In this document: piece by piece, positions 1 to 8,151 of the stretch
How positions within the stretch are numbered: the first letter of the stretch is position 1
How the letters are laid out: each line of letters opens with the position of its first letter
NCBI GenBank assembly: GCA_050184225.1
Contig: JBFXAN010000110.1
Span: 1-22,156, forward strand
Direction: 5' to 3'
From: JBFXAN01 sp050184225
Lineage (GTDB): Bacteria; Chloroflexota; Dehalococcoidia; CAUJGQ01
DNA length: 22,156 bases
The notes under the pieces: generated by a model
Seen by the model: only the letters and a program-made list of their open reading frames with translations
What the model was told of the DNA's origin: nothing
Database searches by the model: none
Position numbers and translations under genes: made by a program

Positions 1-74
1 CTGGTCCTGGTCATGGTGACACCTCCCGGCAACTCAGAACGAATTGCGGTACTCTGCCTGCTCTCGAACGTCAT
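1..74 (-). CDS. 5' end of an unidentified protein, runs off the left edge
   Basis: An open frame on the minus strand starts at ATG 74-72 and is still open at the edge. It has an ideal Shine-Dalgarno (GGGAGGTG at about 86-79). The 25 visible residues (MTFESRQSTA..., ending MTRTR) match no family I recognise. A second in-frame ATG at 14-12 is preceded by another strong GGGAGGTG at about 28-21, so either could be the true start. It lies about 130 bases downstream of the LuxR-type gene and in the same direction. Confidence 0.45.
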   Translation of the reverse strand, partial: MTFESRQSTAIRSELPGGVTMTRT

Positions 75-201
75 CGAGCACCTCCCTGTCACGTAGGAAA
101 CCGGCTCTTGGATAGGACGCACGACGATGCTAGGGACCGGCTCGCCACTGCTGCATCGGCAGAACCATCCAGATCGGAGCGTCGCTGGAATGTGGGTATT
201 T

Positions 202-1854
202 CTATGTAGTCGGCGAGAGGAGGTTGTGTTCGTAGGCGTAGGCGGTCGCCGCCGCGCGGGAGGACAATCCTAGCTTCGTGAAGATGTTGCTCACGTGACG
301 GGCCACGGTCTTCTCGCTGATGATCAGCTCGTCGGCGATGGCGCGGTTGGTCTTGCCGCCGGCGACAAGGCGAAGTACCTCGACCTCGCGCGCCGTTAGC
401 CCGCCTGTAGTGGTAGCGATTGATTTCTTGAGCAGCGCCTCGACGCCGGCAAGGTCGGGTGCCGCGCCCAACTGGCGGAAGACCCAGCGCGCCGCGTCGA
501 GCTCCATCACGGCCGTGTCTTCATCCCCGAGGGACCGGCAGGCGAGGCCGATCAGCACTCGCGTGCGCCCGGCGTCGTAGGGCGCGTCGAGCCTCTGCCA
601 CGCCCGCCACGCATCGCGCAGCGCGCCGAGCGCCCCGCGGCTGTCGCCCTCCCGCAGGAGAACGGCGCCGCTGGCATAGGCAGCGATCGCCGAGAAGACC
701 GGCATCCCGAGGCCGGCGGCGATCGTCGCGAGTTCTTCAGCCGCAGCGCGTGCCGCCTGGACATCGCCGGCCACAAGCATGATCTCGACGTGTCCAGTAA
801 GCAGCCGAGACCGGCTCGTCCGGTCCTGCGCTTCGTCGAGGGCGCGCCGGATCGCCGCCGCCGCGACATCGACCCGGCCCTGGGCCAACCGCAGCAGCGC
901 GAGGCCGGGTTCCGGGGCCTGTCCCCAGCGGCTGGCCTGGCGATACGCGTCCTCGGCCTTCGCGAACTGGCCCCGCAGCCGGTGAAGCTCGGCCAGCCGG
1001 TAGAAGGCCGCTCCGATCGCCGGCTGGCCGGCCTGCTCTGACAGCCTCGCGCATGCCCGCTGAGCTTCATCGATCGCATCCGGCCACGCCCCATGCCACT
1101 GCATGATCTCGGCGCGGTAGACCAAGCACTGACCGCGGAAGGGAACCAGATCCGGCTGCGACGCACACCAATGGCTCAACGCCGATGTCCATTCCCGCGC
1201 CCGCCGAAGGTCGAAGACCTCCTGGCATGCCTCGATCGCGGCGCAGTAGACGATCCCGGCGACGAGTGGGATTACCTCCCCGGCGGTGACTGCCACCATC
1301 ACCTCATCGAGCAGCGCCAGGCCGTTCGCGGTCTCGCCCAGCCGGATCAGCGTGTGCCCCCGGCCCAGTCCGGCGAGCGTCTGCAAGTTCAGGTCGCGAA
1401 AGCGCTCGGCGATCGTGGCGATCTGGGCGAAGGTGGCATAGGCGCCGGCGGTGTCGCCCGCATCGAAGCGCTGGAGGGCGGCCGGCAGCAGCAGATATCC
1501 CTGCTCCACGCAGTCGTGCCGGCCGTCGTCGATCAGCCGCTGGGCACGGGCGAGCCACCCACGGCCGCGCGCCATTTCACCGAGGTTGGCAAGCTGGAAG
1601 CCCAGCCAGAATGCGCAGCGCGCCGCCCGCACCGCATCGTCCAGACGAAGACATTCGTGATACGCGCGCGCCAGGATGTCGGCGCCGTCGCCTTCCCTGC
1701 CGATCAGATAGGCGGTGGTCGCCAGCCGTTCGAGGTCGTCGACGTCCAGCGACGCCTCGCAATCGGCGGCTGACAGCAGGGTAAAGGCATCGCCCCAGGC
1801 CTGCCGCCGAAAGGAGTCGCGACCCTGGGTGAGCGAAGATTCAGCCATCGTCAT
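202..1854 (-). CDS. LuxR-family transcriptional regulator with TPR-like repeats
   Basis: A roughly 550-residue protein. Most of it is Ala/Leu/Arg-rich helical hairpin sequence of TPR type (about residues 30-470: RLGETANGLALLDEV, AFYRLAELHRLRGQFAKAEDAYRQA). The C-terminal 60 residues are a LuxR/GerE helix-turn-helix: LTAREVEVLRLVAGGKTNRA, then IAxELxISEKTVxRHVSNIF. The N-terminus lacks both the AAA/NB-ARC ATPase of MalT/LAL regulators and a receiver domain, so I infer that ligand or partner sensing is done by the TPR region. Starts GTG 1860, ATG 1854 and ATG 1848 are all possible; none has a strong ribosome-binding site. The gene stands alone, with the partial gene 1-74 the only candidate co-transcribed partner. 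The target genes cannot be told from this window. Confidence 0.88.
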   Translation of the reverse strand: MTMAESSLTQGRDSFRRQAWGDAFTLLSAADCEASLDVDDLERLATTAYLIGREGDGADILARAYHECLRLDDAVRAARCAFWLGFQLANLGEMARGRGWLARAQRLIDDGRHDCVEQGYLLLPAALQRFDAGDTAGAYATFAQIATIAERFRDLNLQTLAGLGRGHTLIRLGETANGLALLDEVMVAVTAGEVIPLVAGIVYCAAIEACQEVFDLRRAREWTSALSHWCASQPDLVPFRGQCLVYRAEIMQWHGAWPDAIDEAQRACARLSEQAGQPAIGAAFYRLAELHRLRGQFAKAEDAYRQASRWGQAPEPGLALLRLAQGRVDVAAAAIRRALDEAQDRTSRSRLLTGHVEIMLVAGDVQAARAAAEELATIAAGLGMPVFSAIAAYASGAVLLREGDSRGALGALRDAWRAWQRLDAPYDAGRTRVLIGLACRSLGDEDTAVMELDAARWVFRQLGAAPDLAGVEALLKKSIATTTGGLTAREVEVLRLVAGGKTNRAIADELIISEKTVARHVSNIFTKLGLSSRAAATAYAYEHNLLSPTT

Positions 1855-2006
1855 CGGCACTACGCTTCAACGAGCCGTCTGTGTCCTTCCCTCACTCTAC
1901 AGCGCTTGGACAACCGGCGGTGTTGCCGTGCCGTGCCACGATCACCGAGCGAACCGATCATCCGGCCCGCGGGCAAAAACCGTGACGTTGCGCGTGCCGA
2001 ACCCCT

Positions 2007-2127
2007 TCCAGCGTGTTGAAAAACGGTTCAGAGGGTGCGGCGCTAAACTCCAGGGCGCCTCAAGTCGAGGAGTGCTGGCATGCTCGGCCCAGCGACCGTA
2101 TTGCCTTGCGTTTTTCAGCACGCTGGA
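2007..2127. repeat. Inverted repeat element with 19-base arms
   Basis: The left arm starts at 2007 (TCCAGCGTGTTGAAAAACG) and the right arm occupies 2109-2127 (CGTTTTTCAGCACGCTGGA). They are complementary at 18 of 19 positions and separated by about 84 bases. There is no ORF inside. It resembles a REP/MITE-like non-coding element. It is the only copy of this arm in the window. Confidence 0.7.
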
Positions 2128-2307
2128 GCGTTTGTACGACTCACACGCAATGAGACACCATGCGGGCTAACAGACTCAGCGACCAGTCTCACGATCCGTG
2201 TCGCGGTCTGTGTCTCAGTACCACGACCAAATCCGGACAACGCCGGCACCGTCACTCAGTCCTCTCCGCCTCAAGGCGTTGGGGCGGGGCCGGGAGAGGG
2301 GTCGATG

Positions 2308-2316
2308 TGATATACT
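2308..2316 (+). promoter_or_regulatory. Extended -10 promoter of rel
   Basis: TGA-TATACT is a complete extended -10 (TGnTATAnT-like). No TTGACA-like -35 is visible at 16-18 bases upstream. It predicts a start of transcription near 2323 and a leader of about 22 bases before the rel ATG at 2345. Confidence 0.6.
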
Positions 2317-2344
2317 TTCTCAACACCTTCGGATCCCAGCGACG

Positions 2345-4522
2345 ATGACAACACTAGCGGTAGACCCCACAGCCCTGCTCACGCAGGTGCGCGAGTACCT
2401 GCCGGAGGAACGCGTCGCCCTCGTCGAGCGTGCTTTCGCGTTCGCCGCCGAACGGCACGAAGGTCAATTCCGCAAGTCTGGCGAACCCTACATCATCCAC
2501 CCGCTCGACGCCGCCGAGACGGTTGCCTCACTCAAGCTCGACGCCAATACGGTCGCTGCCGCCCTGCTCCACGATGTCCAGGAGGATTGCGGCGTCACGC
2601 CGGCGGAATTGACCGAGCACTTCAACGCTGAGGTCGCTCGACTGGTCGATGGTACGACGAAGTTGCAGTCGGTCAAGCTGCGGCCCACGGCGATCCACGC
2701 CGCCGACGCCGAGAACCTGCGCAAGATGTTCCTCGCCATGGCCGAGGATGTGCGCGTCGTCATCATCAAGCTCGCCGACCGCCTCCACAACATGCGCACG
2801 ATGGACGCGATGCCGGAGGATCACCGCCGGCGCAAGGCGCGCGAGACGATGGAGATCTACGCGCCCCTCGCCAACCGCCTCGGTATCTGGCAGATCAAGT
2901 GGGAGCTTGAAGACCTCGCCTTCCGTCATCTGGAGCCGGAAAAGTACCGCGAGATCGCCCATCTCGTCGCCTCGAAGCGCGCCTCGCGCGAGCGCTACAT
3001 CGCCCAGGTCGAGCAGATCCTCACGACCGAGCTGGAGCGCCAGGGGATCAACGCGACCGTCACCGGCCGCGCTAAGCACATCTACTCGATCTATCAGAAG
3101 ATCCAGAAGTACGAGGCCCAGGGAAAGAGCTTCAGTGAGATCTACGACCTGCTCGCGCTCCGCGTCCTCGTCGATACCGTCAGCGACTGCTACAACGCGC
3201 TCGGCGTCGTCCATGGCCTCTGGCATCCGATGCCCGGTCAGTTCGACGACTACATCGGCAACCCCAAGGAAAGCGGCTACCAGAGCCTGCACACCACCGT
3301 CCTTTGCCTCGGCGCCCGTCCGCTCGAAGTGCAGATCCGCACGCACCAGATGCACGAGATCGCCGAGTACGGCGTCGCCGCTCACTGGCAGTACAAGGAG
3401 GGCCGTCCCCCGAAGACGGCGCAGGACGGCGTCGCCTGGATGCGGCAACTGCTCGAATGGCAACGGGAGATCGGTTCCTCCGAAGAGTTCGTCGAATCGG
3501 TCCAGCGCGACCTCTTCCAGGACCAGGTCTTCGTCTACACGCCGCGCGGCGATGTCAAAGACTTGCCCGCCGGCGCGACACCGCTCGACTTCGCCTATCG
3601 GGTCCACACCGATCTCGGCCATCGTTGCATCGGCGCGAAGGTGAACGGCCGCCTCGTCGCCCTCAACCAATCGCTGCACAACGGCGACATCGTCGAGATC
3701 ATCGCCAGCAAGCAGCCGCGTGGACCATCACGCGACTGGCTCAACCAGAACCTCGGCTTCGTCAAGACGACGCACGCCCGCCAGAAGATCCGCCAGTGGT
3801 TCAAGCGCGACGCCCGCCAGGAGAACCTGGAGAAGGGTAAGGAACTGGTCGAGCGCGAGCTGCGCCGCATCGGCCTCACCCTCTCCGACTGGCAGGATGA
3901 GTTGCGCAAGCTCTTCCACACGGATTCGGTCGAGGACTTCTTCGCGCTGGTCGGTGACGGCTCGATCGGCACGGAGCGGATCGGCCGCGTGCTCGCGCCG
4001 CTGTTCGAAGAGGAGTCACCGCTGGAGACAGCCCCGACGCCGTCCCACCGACTGCCGCCGTCGTCGACGAAGGTGCAGGTGCTCGGCTCCGGCGACCTGC
4101 TCACGCAGATCGCGGGCTGCTGCTCGCCCGTCCCCGGCGACCCGATCGTGGGCTACATCACCCGCAGCCGCGGCGTCACGATCCATCACCAGGAGTGCGT
4201 CAACGTTCGCAACTCGGAGGAGTCGGAGCGGTTGGTCGACGTGAGTTGGGGCCAGGAGTCCCGCTCCTTCCCGGTGTCGATGCGGGTCGAGGCCTATGAC
4301 CGGGTGGGCCTGTTGCGCGATCTCGCCGGCGTCGTCGCCGAGGAGCGGATCAACATCAACGGCGCCCACACCGACGAGCACGCGGACGGGAGCATCTCCG
4401 TCTACTTCACCGTCCACACGACCGGCATCGAGCAACTCACCCGGCTGATGGCGCGGCTGGAACAAGTGCGCGGTGTCAATAGCGTCAGCCGCAACCGTTT
4501 CGCCCACCGGCATACGGCCTGA
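2345..4522 (+). CDS. rel: Bifunctional (p)ppGpp synthetase/hydrolase (RelA/SpoT family)
   Basis: A 725-residue stringent-response enzyme that makes and degrades (p)ppGpp at the ribosome. Domains in order: HD hydrolase (about 30-180, with intact LLHDVQED and later KLADRLHNMRT), synthetase (about 235-350, GRAKHIYSIYQKI, GNPKESGYQSLHTTV, EVQIRTHQMHEIAEYGVAAHW), TGS (about 395-455, VFVYTPRGDVKDLPAGATPL), a conserved-Cys/ZFD region (about 580-620, IAGCCSPVPGDPIVGYITR) and a C-terminal ACT domain (about 645-725, EAYDRVGLLRDLAGVVAEE). The retained HDxxED motif argues for a bifunctional Rel rather than a synthetase-only RelA. The frame is open further upstream to 2198, but ATG 2345 begins the conserved protein and follows the extended -10 promoter. 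The Shine-Dalgarno is poor (GGATCC). It appears monocistronic. Confidence 0.97.
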   Translation: MTTLAVDPTALLTQVREYLPEERVALVERAFAFAAERHEGQFRKSGEPYIIHPLDAAETVASLKLDANTVAAALLHDVQEDCGVTPAELTEHFNAEVARLVDGTTKLQSVKLRPTAIHAADAENLRKMFLAMAEDVRVVIIKLADRLHNMRTMDAMPEDHRRRKARETMEIYAPLANRLGIWQIKWELEDLAFRHLEPEKYREIAHLVASKRASRERYIAQVEQILTTELERQGINATVTGRAKHIYSIYQKIQKYEAQGKSFSEIYDLLALRVLVDTVSDCYNALGVVHGLWHPMPGQFDDYIGNPKESGYQSLHTTVLCLGARPLEVQIRTHQMHEIAEYGVAAHWQYKEGRPPKTAQDGVAWMRQLLEWQREIGSSEEFVESVQRDLFQDQVFVYTPRGDVKDLPAGATPLDFAYRVHTDLGHRCIGAKVNGRLVALNQSLHNGDIVEIIASKQPRGPSRDWLNQNLGFVKTTHARQKIRQWFKRDARQENLEKGKELVERELRRIGLTLSDWQDELRKLFHTDSVEDFFALVGDGSIGTERIGRVLAPLFEEESPLETAPTPSHRLPPSSTKVQVLGSGDLLTQIAGCCSPVPGDPIVGYITRSRGVTIHHQECVNVRNSEESERLVDVSWGQESRSFPVSMRVEAYDRVGLLRDLAGVVAEERININGAHTDEHADGSISVYFTVHTTGIEQLTRLMARLEQVRGVNSVSRNRFAHRHTA

Positions 4523-4530
4523 CCACGAAT

Positions 4531-4631
4531 TGAACCACAGAGACGCAGAGGCGCAGAGCTTTTTTGGTGGGGAGAATGAGATTTACCACTCCACCCGAAA
4601 GCTCTCTGCGCCTCTGCGTCTCTGTGGTTCA
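4531..4631. repeat. Long hairpin repeat, family A (CACAGAGACGCAGAG arms)
   Basis: Arms 4531-4560 and 4600-4631 are perfectly complementary except for one 2-base insertion, making a roughly 30-bp stem around a 39-base loop. The left arm runs into six T (4560-4565). It begins 8 bases after the rel stop and ends 69 bases before the next gene, so it could act as a transcript end or 3' stabiliser. Related arms occur at 14101-14251 and 21816-21986. Confidence 0.85.
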
Positions 4632-4700
4632 AAAGAGGTGGGTCACGTCTCAAGGCGGTCCGAAGATACTATGGATAGAGAGACCAGGAGGTGAAGGTTC

Positions 4701-4925
4701 ATGGGTCGTGACCAGCTTGAGGCGCTCGTGCGGATTTTGCAGGATCAGCTTGCGGAAGGTCCGCAGGGTGTCGTCGTCGGCTCCTGGTCGATCCGCTGGG
4801 ACAAGGACATCGAGGGCTTCTACTTCGACAAGTGTGAGTGGGGCGGATATTGTGAGGAGCGTCCCTCGGTGATCAATCTCGCCGGCGAGGTCGTCGACCG
4901 CGGCGGCCCGCTCTTCGAACGCTGA
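4701..4925 (+). CDS. Small acidic protein of unknown function
   Basis: A 74-residue soluble protein with no family I recognise. It has an N-terminal helix (QLEALVRILQDQLAE), then a Gly/Val/Trp-rich beta-like part (VVVGSWSIRWDKDIEGFYFD), CEWGGYC, and a hydrophilic C-terminus ending in Arg. The two Cys, five residues apart, could pair or bind metal. It has one of the best ribosome-binding sites in the window (AGGAGGTGA, 4686-4694, 6-7 bases before ATG). Its TGA overlaps the next ATG by one base (TGATG), so the two products are translationally coupled and probably related in function or simply co-expressed. Confidence 0.8.
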   Translation: MGRDQLEALVRILQDQLAEGPQGVVVGSWSIRWDKDIEGFYFDKCEWGGYCEERPSVINLAGEVVDRGGPLFER

Positions 4926-5404
4926 TGAGCGCCCTCGCCATCGCCACGCTCTGTCTGATGCTGCTTGGGCTGGCGGGGATCGTCATCCCAGGCATTCCCG
5001 GGGTTCTGCTCGTCTTCGGCGCCGCCGCGATCTTCTCACTCGTGAGCGGCTTCGATGAGTTCGGCATCGGCTGGCTGGCGCTGATGGGCCTGATTGCAGC
5101 GGCGGCGACCGCCTTCGATATCATCGCGGCGCCCGCCGTCGCAAGGAAGTTTGGCGCATCGAAGTGGGGCGTGATCGGGGCGATCGTCGGTCTGATCGCC
5201 GGCTTCTTCGTCGGCGGCCCCTTCGGCGCGATCCTCGGCCCCTTCGTCGGGGCCGTCGCCCTCGAAGCGATCTTCGGTCAAACGATCCGCCAGGCGTTTC
5301 GTAGCGGCATCGGCACCGCCGTCGGCTTCGTCGCGTCCCTCGCGATCGACGCCACCGCCTGCCTCGTGATCATCGCCTTGTTCATCGTGTTGGTGGTGAC
5401 CTAG
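4925..5404 (+). CDS. DUF456-like integral membrane protein
   Basis: A 159-residue, very hydrophobic protein with about four to five membrane helices. It has the DUF456 pattern: an N-terminal helix followed by GLAGIVIPGIPGVLLVFGAA, then a central ARKFGASKWGVIGAIVGLIA segment and a glycine-rich GFFVGGPFGAILGPFVGA helix pair, ending in a long hydrophobic C-terminal helix. The Gly-rich helices of this family recall glycine-zipper packing. Its biochemical role is unknown. It is coupled to the 74-aa gene (shared A in TGATG) and has no Shine-Dalgarno of its own beyond the coding end of that gene. A hairpin repeat starts at its stop codon. Confidence 0.85.
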   Translation: MSALAIATLCLMLLGLAGIVIPGIPGVLLVFGAAAIFSLVSGFDEFGIGWLALMGLIAAAATAFDIIAAPAVARKFGASKWGVIGAIVGLIAGFFVGGPFGAILGPFVGAVALEAIFGQTIRQAFRSGIGTAVGFVASLAIDATACLVIIALFIVLVVT

Positions 5405-5470
5405 CCGTTAGCCATTAGCCGTTCGTACCTGCAAGGTCATCCGGCAACCTAATGGCTAACGGCTAACGGC

Positions 5471-5471
<1 letters not shown>
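5403..5471. repeat. Inverted repeat between convergent genes, family D (AGCCGTTAGCC arms)
   Basis: Arms 5403-5423 and 5451-5471 are complementary at 19 of 21 positions with a 27-base loop. Each arm is itself an internal repeat of GCCGTTAGCC/GCCATTAGCC units. The arms reach into both stop codons (TAG 5402-5404 on plus, TCA 5471-5473 read as TGA on minus), so this is probably the shared transcript end of the two convergent genes. Confidence 0.8.
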
Positions 5472-6082
<611 letters not shown>

Positions 6083-6168
6083 TCCACACCCTCCATGCTC
6101 GATACCCCGCGTGCCGTTACAACGATCCTATGGGTGGTCGCTGAGGGCGGTCAAGGAAGTTCTCCGCG

Positions 6169-6198
6169 TTGAGGGGCGATTCCGGCGCGTGCTACGAT
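6169..6198 (+). promoter_or_regulatory. Promoter of lspA, probably leaderless
   Basis: TTGAGG (6169-6174), an 18-base spacer, then TGC-TACGAT with an extended -10 (TACGAT 6193-6198). Only six bases separate the -10 from the ATG at 6205, so transcription should start at or next to the start codon. Confidence 0.6.
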
Positions 6199-6204
6199 CC
6201 AGCT

Positions 6205-6834
6205 ATGAGCGACCTGCACTTCGACCGTGCGGACGACGGCGCCCGCTCGCCCGCTCCGAGTGCGGGGCAGACGGTCAACGTCGCGCAGGATGGCGATCTC
6301 ACCTCGCCCGAGACCGCAGATACGAGTGCGTCACTTCCTGACGAACCGACGTCGCGTTCCAATTCTCACTGGCTTTCGTTCATCCTGACGGCGGTGGCGG
6401 TGGTCGTCGTCGATCAGATCTCGAAGCGTTACATCGATGCGAACCTGGCGGTGGGCGAATCCTGGCCGGATGCGTCCTGGCCGATCCGGATCATGCATGT
6501 GAAGAACACCGGGGCCGCGTTCTCGATGCTACAGAATCAGACGCTCTTTCTCACCGTGATGAGTGTCGTCGGGCTCGGTGCGATCCTGCTGTACTTCCTC
6601 TTTCGTCCGTCCGACCATCCACTGTTGCGGTTTGCGCTGGCGCTGCAGCTCGGCGGCGCGATCGGCAATCTGATCGACCGGGCGCTCCTGGGCGAGGTGA
6701 CGGACTTCTTCAAGTTCCCGCGCTTTGCCGTCTTCAATGTGGCGGACTCAGCGATCTCGATCGGCGTTGCCACCGTCGTGATCTTCCTGCTCTTTGCGAA
6801 CGACAAACCGAAGAAATCCCCGGACGAAACGTGA
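6205..6834 (+). CDS. lspA: Lipoprotein signal peptidase (signal peptidase II)
   Basis: Cuts the signal peptide from diacylated prolipoproteins in the membrane. The 209-residue protein has four membrane helices (about 56-75, 113-134, 141-160, 180-198) and the family blocks DQISKRYID, VKNTGAAFSM, GGAIGNLIDR and FNVADSAISIG. The catalytic aspartates are Asp159 and Asp181. An unusual hydrophilic, acidic tail of about 52 residues precedes the first helix; typical enzymes (about 160 residues) begin almost at that helix. A TTG at 6169 extends the frame, but it is part of the -35 hexamer, so ATG 6205 is preferred. No Shine-Dalgarno is seen, in agreement with a leaderless transcript. It overlaps rluD by four bases (GTGA). 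Confidence 0.95.
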   Translation: MSDLHFDRADDGARSPAPSAGQTVNVAQDGDLTSPETADTSASLPDEPTSRSNSHWLSFILTAVAVVVVDQISKRYIDANLAVGESWPDASWPIRIMHVKNTGAAFSMLQNQTLFLTVMSVVGLGAILLYFLFRPSDHPLLRFALALQLGGAIGNLIDRALLGEVTDFFKFPRFAVFNVADSAISIGVATVVIFLLFANDKPKKSPDET

Positions 6835-7784
6835 GCGCGCGGCACATGCTGGCGGCGGACCGGGCGGGCGAGCGGCTCGATGTCTTCCTCGCGCGGAGCC
6901 TGCCGGATCTCTCCCGCGCGCACGCGCAACGGCTGATTGCGGAGGGGTGTGTGCAGGTCAACGGTGGGACCGCGCGGCCGTCACTCCGGTTGGAAGCGGG
7001 GGCGCGGGTCGCCGTGGAGATCCCGGAGCCGGCGGCCATCGACCTGACGCCGGAAGCGATTCCGCTCTCGGTGAAGTACGAAGACGCTGATCTGATCGTC
7101 GTGGACAAACCGGCGGGGATGCCGGTGCATCCGGGTCCGGGCCACGAGCGCTCGACGCTGGTACACGCGCTCCTGGCCCACTGTCCCGACCTCGCCGGGA
7201 TCGAGGGTACGGCTCGGCCCGGCATCGTCCACCGGCTGGACAAGGACACGAGTGGGTTGCTGGTCGTCGCCAAGAACGACCGGGCGCAGATGGCGCTGCA
7301 GGGGCAGATGGCGGCGCGAACGGCGCGGAAGGAGTACCTGGCACTGGTCCACGGTACACCGCCGCCGACCGGTACGATCGACGCGCCGATCGGGCGGCAT
7401 CCGGGTCAACGCAAGCAGATGGCGATCGTCGCCGAGGGGCGGCCGGCGCGGACGCACTTCCGGTCGCTCGGCGCAGTCGGTGCAGAGACGCTGGTGCTGG
7501 CGCGACTGGAGACCGGCCGCACGCATCAGATCCGCGTGCACTTCGCGGGCATCGGCCATCCGATCATCGGCGACGCGGTCTATGGGAAGCGGTCGGACAT
7601 CGTCGGCCGGCAGTTCCTTCATGCGTGGCGGCTGGGGTTCGCGCACCCACGCAATGGGGAATGGATCGCGCTGGAGGCGCCGCTGCCGGAAGACCTCGTC
7701 GCCGCGATGCGGATCACGCTGGCCCGCGCGGGGGTGGCCGATGTGAATGCGATGATCGAGAATCTCGTTGAGGCGGCAGGCTGA
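6831..7784 (+). CDS. rluD: 23S rRNA pseudouridine synthase, RluD/RluC type
   Basis: A 317-residue pseudouridine synthase. It has an N-terminal S4 RNA-binding domain (about 8-65, ERLDVFLARSLPDLSRAHAQ) and a RluA-family catalytic domain with VVDKPAGMPVHPG, the signature HRLDKDTSGLLVVAKN (catalytic Asp137) and RLETGRTHQIRVHFAGIGHP near the C-terminus. The size and the S4 domain fit RluD (helix 69, positions 1911/1915/1917); RluC/RluB-like specificity cannot be excluded from sequence. The start is GTG 6831, which overlaps the lspA stop (GTGA), so it is translated by coupling. The lspA-rluD order is common in bacteria. Confidence 0.93.
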   Translation: MSARHMLAADRAGERLDVFLARSLPDLSRAHAQRLIAEGCVQVNGGTARPSLRLEAGARVAVEIPEPAAIDLTPEAIPLSVKYEDADLIVVDKPAGMPVHPGPGHERSTLVHALLAHCPDLAGIEGTARPGIVHRLDKDTSGLLVVAKNDRAQMALQGQMAARTARKEYLALVHGTPPPTGTIDAPIGRHPGQRKQMAIVAEGRPARTHFRSLGAVGAETLVLARLETGRTHQIRVHFAGIGHPIIGDAVYGKRSDIVGRQFLHAWRLGFAHPRNGEWIALEAPLPEDLVAAMRITLARAGVADVNAMIENLVEAAG

Positions 7785-7806
7785 GCGCACCAACGCTTCG
7801 GCCCCG

Positions 7807-7833
7807 TGCTATGCTGTGGTCACGGGTGGTCAC
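7807..7833 (+). promoter_or_regulatory. Promoter and possible autoregulatory operator of the Phd/PIN module
   Basis: An extended -10, TGC-TATGCT (TG 7807-7808, hexamer 7810-7815), is followed by two copies of TGGTCAC at 7817-7823 and 7827-7833. The copies are exactly ten bases apart, one helical turn, and lie at the predicted transcription start. Antitoxins of this kind usually repress their own promoter, so these repeats are a plausible binding site (inference). Confidence 0.5.
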
Positions 7834-7845
7834 AGAAGGGGCGCC

Positions 7846-8151
7846 ATGAAACGGGTGGGAGTCCGCGAGTTTCGGGATCATGCGACGCGGTATCTGGCCG
7901 GCGGTGAGGTACTGGCGATCGAGCGGTATGGCAGCCCGATCGGCTTCTATATTCCGGCCGGCGCCGGGCGACAAGAGCGCAGGGCCGAGGCGCTCGAACG
8001 GCTCGAGAGAACGATTGAGCGTGTATTGTCCCAAACCGGTCTCACGGAGGAGGAGTTGAGCCGCCTGTTCGATCTCTCCAAACCGATCCCCGAGCCGCCA
8101 TGCCGTCACGAGGAACGAGACGGCGCAGACCACCATGCGACTGGCGGTTGA
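7846..8151 (+). CDS. Phd/YefM-type antitoxin
   Basis: A 101-residue protein starting MKRVGVREFRDHATRYLAGG, the typical Phd/YefM N-terminal DNA-binding fold, then EVLAIERYGSPIGFYIPA. The charged C-terminal half (about 45-80, a helical ERLERTIERVLSQTGLTEEE region) would wrap the toxin. It is predicted to neutralise the PIN RNase encoded next and to repress the promoter 7807-7815. The open frame extends upstream to 7768, but ATG 7846 starts the conserved fold. It overlaps the PIN gene by 17 bases, a coupled toxin-antitoxin arrangement. Confidence 0.85.
   Translation: MKRVGVREFRDHATRYLAGGEVLAIERYGSPIGFYIPAGAGRQERRAEALERLERTIERVLSQTGLTEEELSRLFDLSKPIPEPPCRHEERDGADHHATGG

Larger units (their letters stand above)
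1861..2344. other. Gene-free stretch upstream of rel
   Basis: No frame here looks like a protein. Between the divergent LuxR-type gene and rel lie a hairpin repeat (2007-2127), a small palindrome CGCCTCAAGGCG (2267-2278) inside a loosely self-complementary CCTCTCC...GGGAGAGGG segment (about 2261-2300), and an extended -10 promoter (2308-2316). The short open frames across it are compositionally unconvincing. Confidence 0.6.

Noticed and set aside
2528..3679. 383-codon minus-strand frame opposite rel
   Set aside because: Shadow of the rel coding sequence; no start signal and no recognisable motif.
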